This document shows positions 22,851 through 33,773 of a stretch of 64,000 bases of DNA, one piece after another. Both the position numbers and the translations under genes were made by a program. Each line of letters opens with the position of its first letter. The first letter of the stretch is position 1. The stretch covers positions 17,451,337 through 17,515,336 of the forward strand of contig NC_080053.1 in the NCBI RefSeq assembly GCF_026212465.1, read 5' to 3'. The DNA is from Amaranthus tricolor. Lineage: Eukaryota; Streptophyta; Magnoliopsida; Caryophyllales; Amaranthaceae. Below the pieces are notes generated by a model. It ran no database searches, had not been told where the DNA came from, and was given only the letters and a program-made list of their open reading frames with translations.

Positions 22851-23070
22851 AGATTCAGTAGCACATGAAGAAGTAGAGTGCATTGGACCAGGTTCAGACA
22901 CGTCTAAGAGGGTAAAATGGGGAAGAAGTTTAAGATCGGATGAACTTAACTATCTTTTAAAAACTAACAATTTTATTAATCAGGATAATTGGATTGAGAA
23001 TCAACCTCTTCCTACTAAAATAATGGCTTCTAAGTTCTTCAGTTGGACCACCAACATGAAGGAACCATAA
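22851..23070 (+). CDS. Pectinesterase, last exon C
   Basis: The acceptor ACTTGTGCAG precedes the exon. The phase matches exon B, giving GHE then DSVAHEEVECIGPGSDTSKR. The C-terminal family features are present: CIGPGSDTSKRVKW, LRSDELNYLL, FINQDNWIENQPLP, then a short tail ending NMKEP and TAA. The three exons together give about 222 residues without any stop, which is the C-terminal two thirds of a mature pectinesterase. The lack of inactivating mutations suggests a real or recently real gene. Confidence 0.85.
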
Positions 23071-23599
23071 TTTGCTCACCCTAAATTAAAGGGATTAATC
23101 CATTGCTTCTTATACTTCTAAAGTTCCTAATTGTGTAAAATTATTTGTGTGTTTATGGACATTGTATTTGTTAATTATTATTGATTCTTCGTAATACAAA
23201 TGTGAAACTCCAAGTTGATCTCTTATCATATTTAATTTATATGGACCATTTTTTTTACTGGTTTTATAGCTTTTTTGTTCAAGTTATTGAAGCAAAAACA
23301 TGACTCAATGATGAGGGCGTTAAGATAAGCACACAAGTAGAAAACATTCAAGAGATATTGAAGAAGTAGTAGCTTGAAAAAGCAAGTGAGTACAAACACC
23401 TTTTGGCGCTCGAACGAGCACATGGTTGATGGGTCACTTGTTTAGACACTAGGTTAGCCTCAGGAAACAACTTTAATATTACCGGAAAATATTTTTAATT
23501 ATAAAAATTCAAATGTTTTTTAGTTACATTATATATAGATCCTATTAGTCTCCATAATAGTCATAATATTATAAATCAAAGCTTCCACATATAAAACAC
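23071..23599 (+). other. 3' flank of the pectinesterase gene
   Basis: Probable 3' untranslated region and intergenic AT-rich DNA. No gene is seen. Confidence 0.45.
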
Positions 23600-23829
23600 T
23601 AATTATCTCCCTGTTGATAATTTAACAATACAATAAAATAGGGAGTTTATAAACACTTGATTATAGACACTTGAGCAAGTGTCAAAAAACGGAGATTATA
23701 AGTGGGAATGTAAAGAGGTAAAAAGCGTCGAAAAACTTGAAAAGAAAAAAAGTAAAGTAAATTCAATTCAGCGGGAGTAACCGCGCCTTAATCTAATTTC
23801 CCTAAAACCCAAAAATGGAAACCGCCTCC

Positions 23830-23982
23830 CTCACTCAGAACACATTTTACTCGACTCTCTCTCCAAATTAAACCCTAACCCTCAACTTCTTCTCTAATCC
23901 CTACATCATTGTCTCAAATCAGACGGAGGAAACAAGCGACACAAATTGCATTCTTCGTTCAGTGTTTGCAATTCTAAAATCA
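23830..23982 (+). promoter_or_regulatory. Probable 5' UTR exon with telo-box
   Basis: A CT-rich leader contains AAACCCTAA (23870-23878), the plant telo-box common near transcription starts. It ends in the donor-like AATCAG/GTATTT at 23982/23983. A matching acceptor (CTCATAG) lies at 25597, just before the ATG of the CACTA-type ORF. This suggests a leader intron of about 1.6 kb. Confidence 0.45.
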
Positions 23983-24413
23983 GGTATTTTCAATTCAACT
24001 TTTAATTTTGTGTTTGTAATTATACAATTCCTGTTCAACTATTACCAAACTTTTAATCTAGTGTTTGCAATTAAAATATGCTATTACCAAACTTTTGATT
24101 TTGTGTTTGCCATTACCAAACTGTTCGACAATTTTCCATTGAAATTGTTTTTGTTTTTTTATTTTGTGTTTGCAATTAAAAAATGCAATTATCAAACTTT
24201 TTTTATTTTGTGTTTAAAACTGGAACATCTACTTGGCTTTTGTAATTGCAATGCAAAAATTGTCATATATGATGTCATTTTAATTTTGTATGTTGTAAAA
24301 TTGTGATTCAAGTTAAAGTTAGTCATATATGATTTCATTTTACTTGATGGTTTTAAAATTTTGTTTTCTTTCACAATTATTATTTTAAAATTAGAGTGAA
24401 CTTGGGGTTGTGT

Positions 24414-25100
24414 CTAGGGATGACAATTCCTTCCGAATCCGATCCGATCCAATCCAAGGATTCAAGTCCGAGGGAAAAGTTAGCCGACTCAGACTTTACG
24501 ATCAGAGTCCGAGTTAGAGACGGATCGGAGTTGGTCCTTATTAAAAATTTGACACCCTGATCCCGAAAGAAATTCGACTTTGAATTTGACTTTTACACCA
24601 ATATTTTGTTTCCTTTAAAACTCTAGACGTGACTAATTCAAGCTCTCTCTCATACTAATTGTAATTTTCAATTTTGAAAAACTACTTGTTATTTTTATTT
24701 AGATTAATCAATCAGTATACGACAAATCAGATCAAGAGAAATAAAGTACGTCAAATCAAAATGCAAGAAAATTTTGTTAAATTGTAATAGTAGGACTATT
24801 TCTCTTGTTAAATTTGAATTAAAAGTACATATTTTTTTTTGTTAAATTGTATTTGGAAAATATATTTTGTTAATTTTGTATGCTTTAAAATTATTAGTAT
24901 AATATCACGATACTGTTTGATAATAATTCGACTCCGCATTTGACTCTGTTGGAGGTCCGAGAGTCCGAGTCGGGCAAACTTGGAGTATGCATAATCCGAC
25001 TCCGAGTGGAGGTGGACTGAAAAAAAAAGTTCAACTATTATTCATAGCAAAATCGGAGTACGTATAATCCGAGTCGAATCCGACCCATTGCCATCCCTAG
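24414..25100. mobile_element. hAT-like non-autonomous element (~690 bp)
   Basis: The terminal inverted repeats are CTAGGGATGACAATT (24414-24428) and its complement ATTGCCATCCCTAG (25087-25100), of the TAGGGATGGCAAT type. The interior holds many TCCGAGTC/GACTCCGA-type repeats and no ORF. The flanking 8 bp do not match convincingly, so the target duplication is eroded or the ends are offset. It sits in the presumed leader intron of the CACTA gene. Confidence 0.65.
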
Positions 25101-25603
25101 TCGGTGTTCATGGTATAGTCATTGTAGGAAATATCGTGTTTTTGATTAAGGTTTGTAGGGCATTGGATTTTTTTTAATTTCTTTCAATTGACTTGTGTTT
25201 TTGTATGCTATGTGTGTCTTTTCATTTTCGTAATACTATTTGGTTTGTCGTTTCCATTATCATGTGCTATCATGTAAAGCTATCGCAGTGCTGCTATGGC
25301 ACTACATTGTTGTTGTTGTTGTATCGTAAAATGTTGTGTGCTATTTCTTCGTTTATTTTCAATGTCATATGTCTAGTTGCTTTTATAACTTCTATCATCT
25401 TATATTATTTCATGATTGAGATTTTTATTATTAATTTGTGTTAGTTTAATGTGAAATACGTTTAGCGTCATATATAGACCTTTATCACAATAACAAAATA
25501 TTGAGTATTTAGACATACGTATCTAGAACTTTAGTCGTGAAAGTTTTCACATCACATTTGTGTTAATTTTTCTTATAAAAATAGTTTTATCTCATAGGAT
25601 AAG

Positions 25604-26147
25604 ATGTCTCAAAACATTGATAAGAGTTGGATATATAAATCAAGAAATACTGAGGCTTATATTAAGGGTGTTAGTGCTTTATGAAATTTGCAAAGAAAGG
25701 GGCACAAAATGGGAAAATACGATGCCCATGTAGTAAGTGTCAAGCTAATAGAAATAAATTCTTACCATTGGAGGAGGTTGAGAGACACATTTTGTTTAAA
25801 GAATTTTATAAGGAATAAAAGGATTGGACATTTAATGGATCTACGACTCTTGTGGATATTGTGTTTAATCAAGGGCTTCCTATTAAAGTTTCTAATGAAT
25901 ATGATATCATAGGTCAAGATGATATGTCGGGGTTACCTCGAGATGCTTTAGGGTTGAATACTCCTTTTGTTTCCGAGTTAGCTAGTGAACACCATGATGA
26001 GCAGGCAACCGATGAGACAATAGAAGAACCTATTGCTGATGTCAAATTTATCATTGATGTCGCGTGCTGCTTCTACCCGGAGATTCCTATAGTCGAATTT
26101 GTCGTGGCTGCAGCTGTCGAATTTTCTCGTGGCTGTTGATGCTGCCC
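25604..26147 (+). pseudogene. CACTA transposase-associated N-terminal domain, broken
   Basis: The ORF begins SQNIDKSWIYKSRNTEAYIK. After a one-base frameshift near 25678 it continues KFAKKGAQNGKIRCPCSKCQ with a metal-binding Cys cluster, which is the plant transposase-associated domain found before the TNP2-type transposase. A stop near 25816 is followed by DDMSGLPRDALGLNTP and an acidic stretch, as in family members. From about 26060 the sequence becomes GCTGCTG-rich and loses similarity. The transposase catalytic part is absent. Confidence 0.75.
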
Positions 26148-27139
26148 GGAGATTGCTGTCATCAGTATTGCCGCGTGCTGCGCTTGCTGTGTCGAGATTG
26201 CAGCTGTTAGAACAGTCGTGTGATGCGCCTGCTGTGTTGCGATGGCTGTTGTTGCCGTTGTCATGTGTTGCCGCCTGCTGCTGTCATTGCTGCACCCCCT
26301 GCTGTCATCGTTGCGCCTGCATCCGACTTTAAATATGCATGGTTATGAAACTGTGCTACTCATTGCTCTATGGTCTCTCCCTCTAATGCACCCGATCACA
26401 AAAGTTACTCTGAATTTGGCTTATGTGACCTACAAAATGATTTTAAAAGCTAATACCTAGATTAAAATCAATGTGCAACTTTAATATAAATGTGATGCAT
26501 TCAAAGATAAACAAGCAATCACAAAGGAGGTACAATGGATGGTCCGCATTACATGATTTCTATCCGTTAACATATCATGCTTCTCATGCTTATAACATTT
26601 CCAAATCCCAGATAAAGTATTCGAGGAATCACACACTTTATTTATTGGTGAACTTTTGCCGTTGACCGAATGCTTCAATACTTAGTCAATAGTATTCATG
26701 CTTATGAAAATAGTGTTGTAACTTTATTTTACTTGAAATTGTGTTGATATTTTATTTGCTAATTCTTTTGCAGACTTTAAAGTGACATGGTTATGCAAAA
26801 GAGAGATCAATTGAAAGGGCATCATTTTTTTATGGTTGAAGCTTAACAACTATAATACAAATTTTGCTTTATTGGCTAACAATTAGCATTTGTATTCCCT
26901 CTTGTTTCCTTGTAATTTTTAAATAACAAATATTATGGATTTGATTTTGAACATATCATTGTAATTATTTTCACAAGGTTTATGAAAGATATATGTAGAG
27001 GAAGTGTAATATTTTGAACATATGGAACTCTTGGTTGTATTATATAGAATTGTACACATAACTCTTGAGTTTTAAGGCATATGGGAGCAAGTATATTTGG
27101 GTCATATAATTGTATTATTTTTAATGGGACTTCTTAAAC
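26148..27139. other. GCTGCTG-rich stretch and AT-rich filler
   Basis: 26100-26330 is unusually rich in GCTG/TGCTG triplet-like runs compared with its surroundings. The rest is AT-rich with no gene recognised. Confidence 0.4.
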
Positions 27140-27500
27140 GCATTAAAGCGTCTAAAAACCCTTGTATTATTTTAGTCCATTAAGCCATTTAAACCCTTAA
27201 AGATGCTTTAATGCATATAAAAACTTATTGTATTTCAACGCCATAAAGCGTCTAAAGCCCTTTTAAACGAATAAAAGCGACTAGATCTTCTTTATTTTTT
27301 CAACACTAGAAAATCGTCGATAAACCTTTTAGACACTTTTATGCGTCTAAATACAAAAGCTAAAATGTTGTTTTGATAAGGCGTAAAACACATTGTAGAC
27401 ATGTTTAGGTGCCGATAAACAACATAATTTATACACAATAACACGTCTGAAATATAGCGTCTAAAAAGATTATTAAAAGTAAATTTTTTGACGCTTGTCT
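27140..27500. repeat. CACTA-type subterminal repeat cluster
   Basis: The motif AAAGCGTCTAAA or close variants occurs at 27145, 27245, 27273, 27342, 27442 and 27455, with inverted forms at about 27327 and 27491. Dense short repeats in both orientations near an end are typical binding sites for CACTA transposition proteins. Confidence 0.55.
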
Positions 27501-27544
27501 ATTAGCTGCATTTTATCATATTTTATCACCATTGTTCTGTTCAA

Positions 27545-28700
27545 TTATGTTGGAATTTGATCCAGCTATGCTTGTTTTATTTGGGATTTTACGCTTGGAT
27601 TGGTGTTTTGTTGTTTTATAGCATTTCAGGTAAAACTCATCAAACCGAGCACAAATCAAGTACTTTTGACACATACGCTGCTCACCCAACTCCGAAATCT
27701 CAAGGGAGCAAGGCCTCAATGAGCAAAGTCAAGAAAAAAAAAGCCAAAACAAGAGCCAAAGTAGGCCATTTTAAACCACTCAAACAAACTGGCTCGAGCC
27801 AAACTAGCTCGAGCAGCACTATACCTGCACTTAAGATCAGAAGTTGATCAAAGCCCTCCTAAAGGTCGCTCGACCAAGTCGAGCGGAGTGGCTCGGGTTG
27901 AGCGAGCTGCAATTACACTTCCAGTACCTTGTGTTAATTAGCAGGCTGCAACCCAAGGGTAGCTCGACCTGGTCGAGCGAGATGGCTTCGGTCAAGCGAA
28001 GCTGGTTTCAACTTCTGTTCAAATTTTAAAGCTTCTGATGTAGTACCTGATGGTGGCTCGATCAGGTTGAGCGAGTTGGCTCGGGTCAAGCGAAATGGGC
28101 AGCCAGCAGCTTTTAGGATCTTTTTAAATATCATTTGAGGTCCAATCCGATTTTTTTCATCCGTTGCTGCTGCCAAAACTGCATAGCCACCCTACCCTAT
28201 CAATTAGGGGTAGGATCTCCCTCCTACAACCTAGGGGTGGTGAAGCAATCATGAAACCACTACCCCCACTTGCTTTGTGAAGTCTATAAATAAAGAAGAA
28301 GAAGATGGAGCTCATTCATTTAGATTTTACCCTTCAATTTGAGTGACTCTTATGTATTCTTCATAGTTTAGCTTTCATTTCAATTAGAACTTAGTGTGTA
28401 GTGTAGTTTCTCCTTCAATTCAATCAAGAACTTTCAATTTCAATTTCAAATTCAATCCTTTATTATAGCATTTTGCAAATTGAATTCTTCATCCATTGAT
28501 GTATTATTATTGAAGCTATAGGAAGGTATTATTTTGAATCATCAACAATCATCTTAATCCTCAGATTGAATCCAAAAAAGTAATCTCTATCTTTTGCCTA
28601 TATTGCTTTCAATTTAATTTCACGTAGTTTCTTTTTAATTGATTGTTTTAAGTTTCATATATTCATGTTTCATATAGTTCTTAAACCTATATTGCATTCA
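27545..28700 (+). repeat. Probable Ty3/gypsy LTR, solo or fragment
   Basis: The left part matches the beginning of the Athila 3' LTR at 51403 in phrasing (TTTTACGCTTGG, later ATTTCAGG and a nearby ACTC). This indicates a related but diverged LTR family. It has a TATA box TCTATAAATAAA at 28283-28294 followed by a CT-rich leader, and a cluster of palindromes around CTCGAG/GCTCGACC at 27795-28090. No matching second LTR was seen, so it may be a solo LTR. The right limit is uncertain. Confidence 0.45.
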
Positions 28701-29384
28701 TCTTTTTAGATTATTCTAGTTTAATACATTCATCTATGATTCTTGCCTTTTTTGTAAATTTCAGTTTCAATATGAGTATGAGTAAGTAGTTCAGACCGAC
28801 CGCAGGGACATATCTTATTTAAAAGAAAGTTAGCAACCGTTGGGTTGTAGAACCGAGACCGTGCTACTAAACGGGCTGACTGGGCTGGCTACTCTCTGTG
28901 CTCGCCCTTCCCAGCTGCTATAGGAAGAAAGCAAGGCGACTACTCTCTTATTGCTCTTATATAGAAATAGGTCGATTCCGTGAAAATTGCTTCACCCAGA
29001 GGTAAAGGCATTGACAAATTATCACCATGGGGAGTTTCCTTCAACTAGTTATTATACCTATGAAGCTACAAATATGAATAGTGTATAAGAATCTAAAAAC
29101 TCCCTATTTTGTTATTGTGTAATTCTTCAACCTTGCATTTATTTAAAGTAATTTCTTTCAAATTCTATCCAGATTTCTGCAAACCACCACCGCAAGATGG
29201 CATCCATTAACTCTTTCCCACCAATTTTGTGTATCAGCACTAGCCACCCAGCAATAGTAACACACACTTCTCAAGTACTCGATATATATTAGAATAATTA
29301 TACACCGTTCTGATCATTATTATCGTCTCATTTAGTTTTTGAACAATATTCAATAATCACTCTTAATATGTGTTTTGTTCTTAA
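28701..29384. other. Unassigned stretch after the gypsy-like LTR
   Basis: It contains a comparatively GC-rich island (about 28850-28960). It could be the interior of the same retroelement or inserted DNA. No protein or RNA was recognised. Confidence 0.3.
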
Positions 29385-29565
29385 TTTATAAGTTAAAATA
29401 TAATCAAGTGGGATCTTGTTTGATTCGTCATATCAAATTTTTTGTAATTTTACACAAGTATAATTATTTAAGATTAAAATAGTACATTGACAAATGTGTC
29501 AAAACCAAATAAAACAATAATAGTGAATAAGAGGGAGTGATATTCTTAAGCACTCAACACGGGAT
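29385..29565. repeat. Stowaway-like MITE fragment
   Basis: TATAAGTTAAAATATAATCA, continuing into AGTGGGATCTTGTTTGATTCGTC, is shared with 54485-54510 and 54795-54830. The right end GAGGGAGTGAT resembles a Stowaway terminal repeat. Confidence 0.5.
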
Positions 29566-29984
29566 AGGTCCAAACATTGGTATCAATAATATCCAATCGC
29601 ATATAAGCAGTGTTCATAGAACAAAGAAAAAATTTAACATATTTTCCAAGAATACAAGGACAAAACAAAGAATCCTCAAATTTATTAAAGTGTAAACAAA
29701 TCAACAATAAAACTATAAACAACAATAAGTAAACAAATCAAAAGTTAAACGTGGTTCACAATGAAGGAGATAAGTATCCTAAGAATTAAAGTGTAACAAC
29801 TAAAATATAAATAGAATAAATTACAAAAATTAAAACATTTAAATATTTTTGATGATCATAGTGTTTTCCAAAAAACAACCTTCGAACAGTACATTAACTA
29901 AATTAGTTTACAGTTACCACAATCGGATCTTATGAGGTACATATATAAGTTATCGATTAAATAAAACAGTATCTATTGCTTAAG

Positions 29985-30397
29985 TTGCTTTTTGGACTAT
30001 TTAGTGTAGGAGTTATTAGTATGATTTCATGAGGTGTTTTAATTGAGAATCAAAACACAAATTTAATCATAGTGCTTATTACATGTATATGTTGCATGTA
30101 ATGAGCAAATGAAAGGTTGATGCATTTGTGTATAAATAGATGCAATTTGTTCATCGTTTTTCATAAGCTTATGTGCTATGTCTCTCTACGTTTCTCATTG
30201 TAAAAAGTAATAAGAATATTAACTTTTCTTATTCCGTACAAGCATATGTGAAGATCCAATGGTGCTACAAGAGTATGACTCTTTTATTTATTATATATGT
30301 ATTACCATATGCATATGATTTTTCTTTAAATGTAAAGAGAAGGTTTCATGCAATTTCGCTTTATGCATCAAAAATACTACATTGGTATTAGAGCTTC
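29985..30397 (+). repeat. Possible Ty1/copia 5' LTR with primer-binding site
   Basis: TGGTATTAGAGC at 30383-30394 matches the initiator-Met tRNA primer site with one change. It is preceded by CTACA, a plausible LTR end. Upstream lies a TATA box (TGTATAAATAGATG near 30130) and a leader-like tract. The left limit is a guess. The broken copia gag at 31765 may be its interior, displaced by insertions. Confidence 0.4.
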
Positions 30398-30514
30398 TTG
30401 CATATTCTAATATTAAAATATGTCCATTTTACTATTTTTATTTTAACTAAGAGAGTTTAAAATGTGAATGATAATTACATAACTAAAATAAGATTTTAAT
30501 TAGTTTGGATTTAA

Positions 30515-30824
30515 ATTAAGAAAAATTATCGTGAATAATATAATTTTTTATTAATTTCCCTACAATAATACCAACTTTTGATAACCATGAATAATGCCAA
30601 CTTAGGATTTTTTTTTTTTTAGAATAATACTAACTTTAGTTTATTAACTAATTTACCAAATTTTTATGTCATGTAATCTCTTATAATTTGATTTTTAACA
30701 TGTTAGGTATATTTAAGGGAAACACCCCCTTAAGTTGGTCTTATTCATGGTTAATCAAAAGTTGGTATTATTATTGGAAAATAAGCAAAAGATAGTATTA
30801 TTTTTGATAATTTTTCCTTTAATT
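30515..30824. mobile_element. MITE with ~95 bp terminal inverted repeats
   Basis: The left arm GAAAAATTATC...AATAATACCAACTTTTGAT...CCATGAATAATGCCAACTTA (about 30519-30606) is the imperfect complement of the right arm (about 30732-30820: TAAGTTGGTCTTATTCATGG ... TTGGTATTATTATTGG ... GATAATTTTTC). The spacer is about 125 bp and non-coding. TTAA-like bases flank both ends. Confidence 0.7.
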
Positions 30825-31764
30825 ATATACAATGAAAATTGGATTTTAATTGCCATAAGTACTCATTATTTTAAAGTTTATGATAATATAAATAATACTC
30901 CTATAGAGATATTTTATAATATATGATATTATGAATTGCATAAAATAACAAATATTGCCTAAATATAAAAATAAAGATTTAACATTTGTGTATTAGGTAT
31001 TTTGTTGTAAATTAAATACAATATACATATCGTTGGTTTGTTATTTTTATTTTGTAAGTTTTATTTTATATTAAGTTTTGAAAATTGTGTGTACTATTCA
31101 AGAAGACAAGATATAAGATGATCAAGAAGTAGAGATTTATGGTGCCTCAAAGACCGATCCTGAAAGATTAGTTTTAGGGTTTTAGGGGCCATAGTAGGAT
31201 CACATTTATCATGTACATTTTATTATTTGCTTTTAATACTTTGCTATATTTATATTGTTTATTTATTTGCATATCCTTTTTAAAAAATGAACATAAAATA
31301 TGGGTCCCTAAATAATAATGAGTTATACTTTACCAATTAGTGATAGGTTCTTCCCAAGCAGAGTGTTTTTAATTGGTTCAGGTTAAATAGAGTAAATTTC
31401 GAAAATTTACTTGTTTACTTTGGTTAAGCTCACCAAAATCATAAAGGATTTTAGGTTTTGAAGCAAAGGGATAGGATTTATATTAAGAGTTATCACCTAT
31501 AAACCTAGAACTAACAAGGGTTATAATTACTAAAAGAGTCTAATTACCTTGATAAATAATATTAAGAATAGGCCTCAAGTCCGCTTACGATTATTTTAAA
31601 TAGCATATTGAAATCACTTAATTCATAAGGGAACATTTAAAAATGAATATAATGTTTTATGGCTTTCATTAATTTTTAAATTATTAAGAATAACTTAAAA
31701 GCTATATTTTGATAAACACAAAGAATTTTGCATACTTTTATATTGTTTATATTATGTTTAGTAA
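30825..31764. other. AT-rich stretch, nothing recognised
   Basis: No coding or structural feature could be supported. Confidence 0.35.
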
Positions 31765-32210
31765 CAACAACAACAATACTTGACACATCAACTTACGTTC
31801 AATCCTTGAGAAGGATAAATAAACTGGAAAGTTTTCTTAATTGGAAACGAAACTTAACAATCATTCTAACGTTCGCAGGAAGGGAGGATATTCTCGAAAT
31901 CCCTATCCCAACCCTAACAACTACCTCTACGGATGTGGAAAAGAGAAACTCATAAAACTATCTCTGATAAATCGGTAATTTTAAGTTACCTTATGTTAGA
32001 ATCCAAGGACTCAATCCTTCAAAAGAGGTTTGATAAAATGGATGCTTATATTTTCATCCAGCAATTGAAAACCATGTTTCGATTGCAAGCTAGAGTTGAT
32101 AGGTATAAAACTCATAAGGCTATTCTTGAGTAGTATGAGTTAGAGGCGGAGAAGCTAGTGGGTGAACATGCCTTCAAGATAATTGATTCATTTTGTGTTT
32201 ATTTCCTGAG
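31765..32210 (+). pseudogene. Broken Ty1/copia gag fragment
   Basis: The fragment reads ESFLNWKRNLTIILTFAGRE, then ILEIPIPT. After a frameshift near 31955 it continues with LSYLMLESKDSILQKRFDKM and IQQLKTMFRLQARVDRYKT, a stop at 32131-32133 and a remnant EAEKLVGEHAFKI. These are the gag-core phrases of copia elements. It is a different family from the Sireviruses and is cut off where Athila-like sequence begins. Confidence 0.75.
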
Positions 32211-32301
32211 TTTAAATTGATTCTTTTTCTCTGATTTCGCTTCGGTTATGTGCCCCCCTCCCCTATCTATTTAACCCTTTGCTTTTAGTTTCTTTTGTTG
32301 C

Positions 32302-33773
32302 ATGCAAACTAGACGACAGGGACACGAACTAGTACCTTTTGACCCTGACATCGAAGCAACAACAAGAAGACTCAACTCTAGGCAAAGAAGGCGAAGAAAC
32401 AAGAGAAGGGAAGATTTAACAATGGCTGAAACACCAGAGAAACCCCTCCTGGATTACATCACTCCCGATGCTAGCATTGTCACTACTAGCATTGTGAGGC
32501 CAGAGATTTCTGGGAACCAGTATGAGATCCAGTCAGCATTCTTCAACTAGATCATTCAGGACCAATTTCATGGTATTGAGAATGAGAGCCCAACCGACCA
32601 CATTAATCTGTTGATCGACAAGTGCATGACACACAAGTACAACAACATCACTTCTGATCAATTAATGTTGATAGCTTTCCCTTTTTCTCTTGCGGGGGCG
32701 GCAAAGCAGTGGCTTCATGGGGAAGAACCCAACTCCATTGCTACTTGGGAGGCTCTGAAAAAGGCATTCTTGCATCGATACCACCCACCCGGAAAAACTT
32801 TAAAGTACCGAAATGAGATCTCTACTTTCAAGCAAAAAGATGGGGAATCACTCTATGATGCATGGGAGAGATTTAAAAGTCTAATCAGAAAGTGCCCACA
32901 TCATGGATTACCAGATTGGATGGTTATTGAGACAGTCTACAATGCTTTGAGGCATGAGATCCAAACTTCTTTGGATGCTGCTGTTGGGGGTAACTTCATG
33001 ATGAAAACACTAACCCAGGCCAAGAAAATTCTTGATGACATGGCCTCAAATTACCACTGGCGCGAACAATCAACTCCAAAGTGAGGTAGTAGGTATGAAG
33101 TGGATGCTATTGCTGCTTTGACTAATAATGTGCAGGCTTTGACAAGGAAGGTTGAGCAATTGGATGTGGCTGCAGTAAATAAAGTCTGTGGTGCTTGTGG
33201 CTTAAATGGACATTCTAGTGTTGATTGCCAACTTCAAGTCGAAGGGGTTGCTGCTGTGGAACAAGTCAACGCCATCTAAAATCATAATGTCAGACAACAA
33301 TACAACCCCTATTCCAACACCTACAACCCAGGATGGAAGGATCATCCAAATTTTTCCTACAGAAACAACAATGCCTAGAATCCCTCATCCTCGTACAACA
33401 TACCATCGGGTTTCCAACAAAGACCTCTCCCTTCCAACCTCAACAACAACATCCACCGAAGTCCAACCTTGAGAGCTTGATGGAGAATTTTATTGCTACC
33501 CAAAGCAAGCAAAATGAACACTTCAGCACCTCCATTAATCAGATTTTGGCCCACAACAAAATGATCGATACTCAGATGGCTCAAATGGCACATCAATTGA
33601 GTAACTTGTCCATGCAAAAGGGGCAACTTCCAGAAAACACAGAAAAGAACCCAACCACATCTCCCCATCAGCAACTCAATGCAGTAACTACGAGGAGCGG
33701 TAGGACACCTCATGATCCAGCCCCTAAGGTAAAGAATTCACCTATTGTTGTTCCAGATTCAGGAACTAATTGA
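32302..33773 (+). pseudogene. Athila gag, broken
   Basis: It starts with a basic region (RRLNSRQRRRRNKRRE), then the retrotransposon gag core (AFPFSLAGAAKQWLHGEEPN, FLHRYHPPGKT, WERFKSLIRKCPHHGLPDW) and a CCHC knuckle (CGACGLNGHSSVDC near 33190-33230). Breaks: TAG 32548-32550, TGA 33082-33084, further in-frame stops near 33277 and 33376, and a frameshift near 33430 into the frame that ends at 33773. Another frame change near 33765 leads into pol. The segment VTTRSGR near the end is typical of the gag-protease linker. Confidence 0.85.

Larger units (their letters stand above)
23600..27510 (+). mobile_element. Decayed CACTA (En/Spm-type) element
   Basis: The assignment rests on three observations: the transposase-associated domain at 25604, a cluster of AAAGCGTCTAAA-like subterminal motifs at 27140-27500, and one AAAAGCGTCGAAAAA copy at 23721-23735 on the left. 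A perfect hairpin GACACTTG/CAAGTGTC lies at 23666-23683. I could not identify CACTA-ending terminal repeats or a 3 bp duplication, so both limits are approximate. Confidence 0.5.

Noticed and set aside
26100..26330. GCTGCTG-rich stretch as a coding microsatellite or host exon
   Set aside because: Frames are inconsistent and no protein family fits; it follows a frame-broken CACTA domain.
28850..28970. Possible organelle DNA or RNA gene in the GC-richer island
   Set aside because: I could not recognise a tRNA cloverleaf, rRNA or organelle gene; left unassigned.
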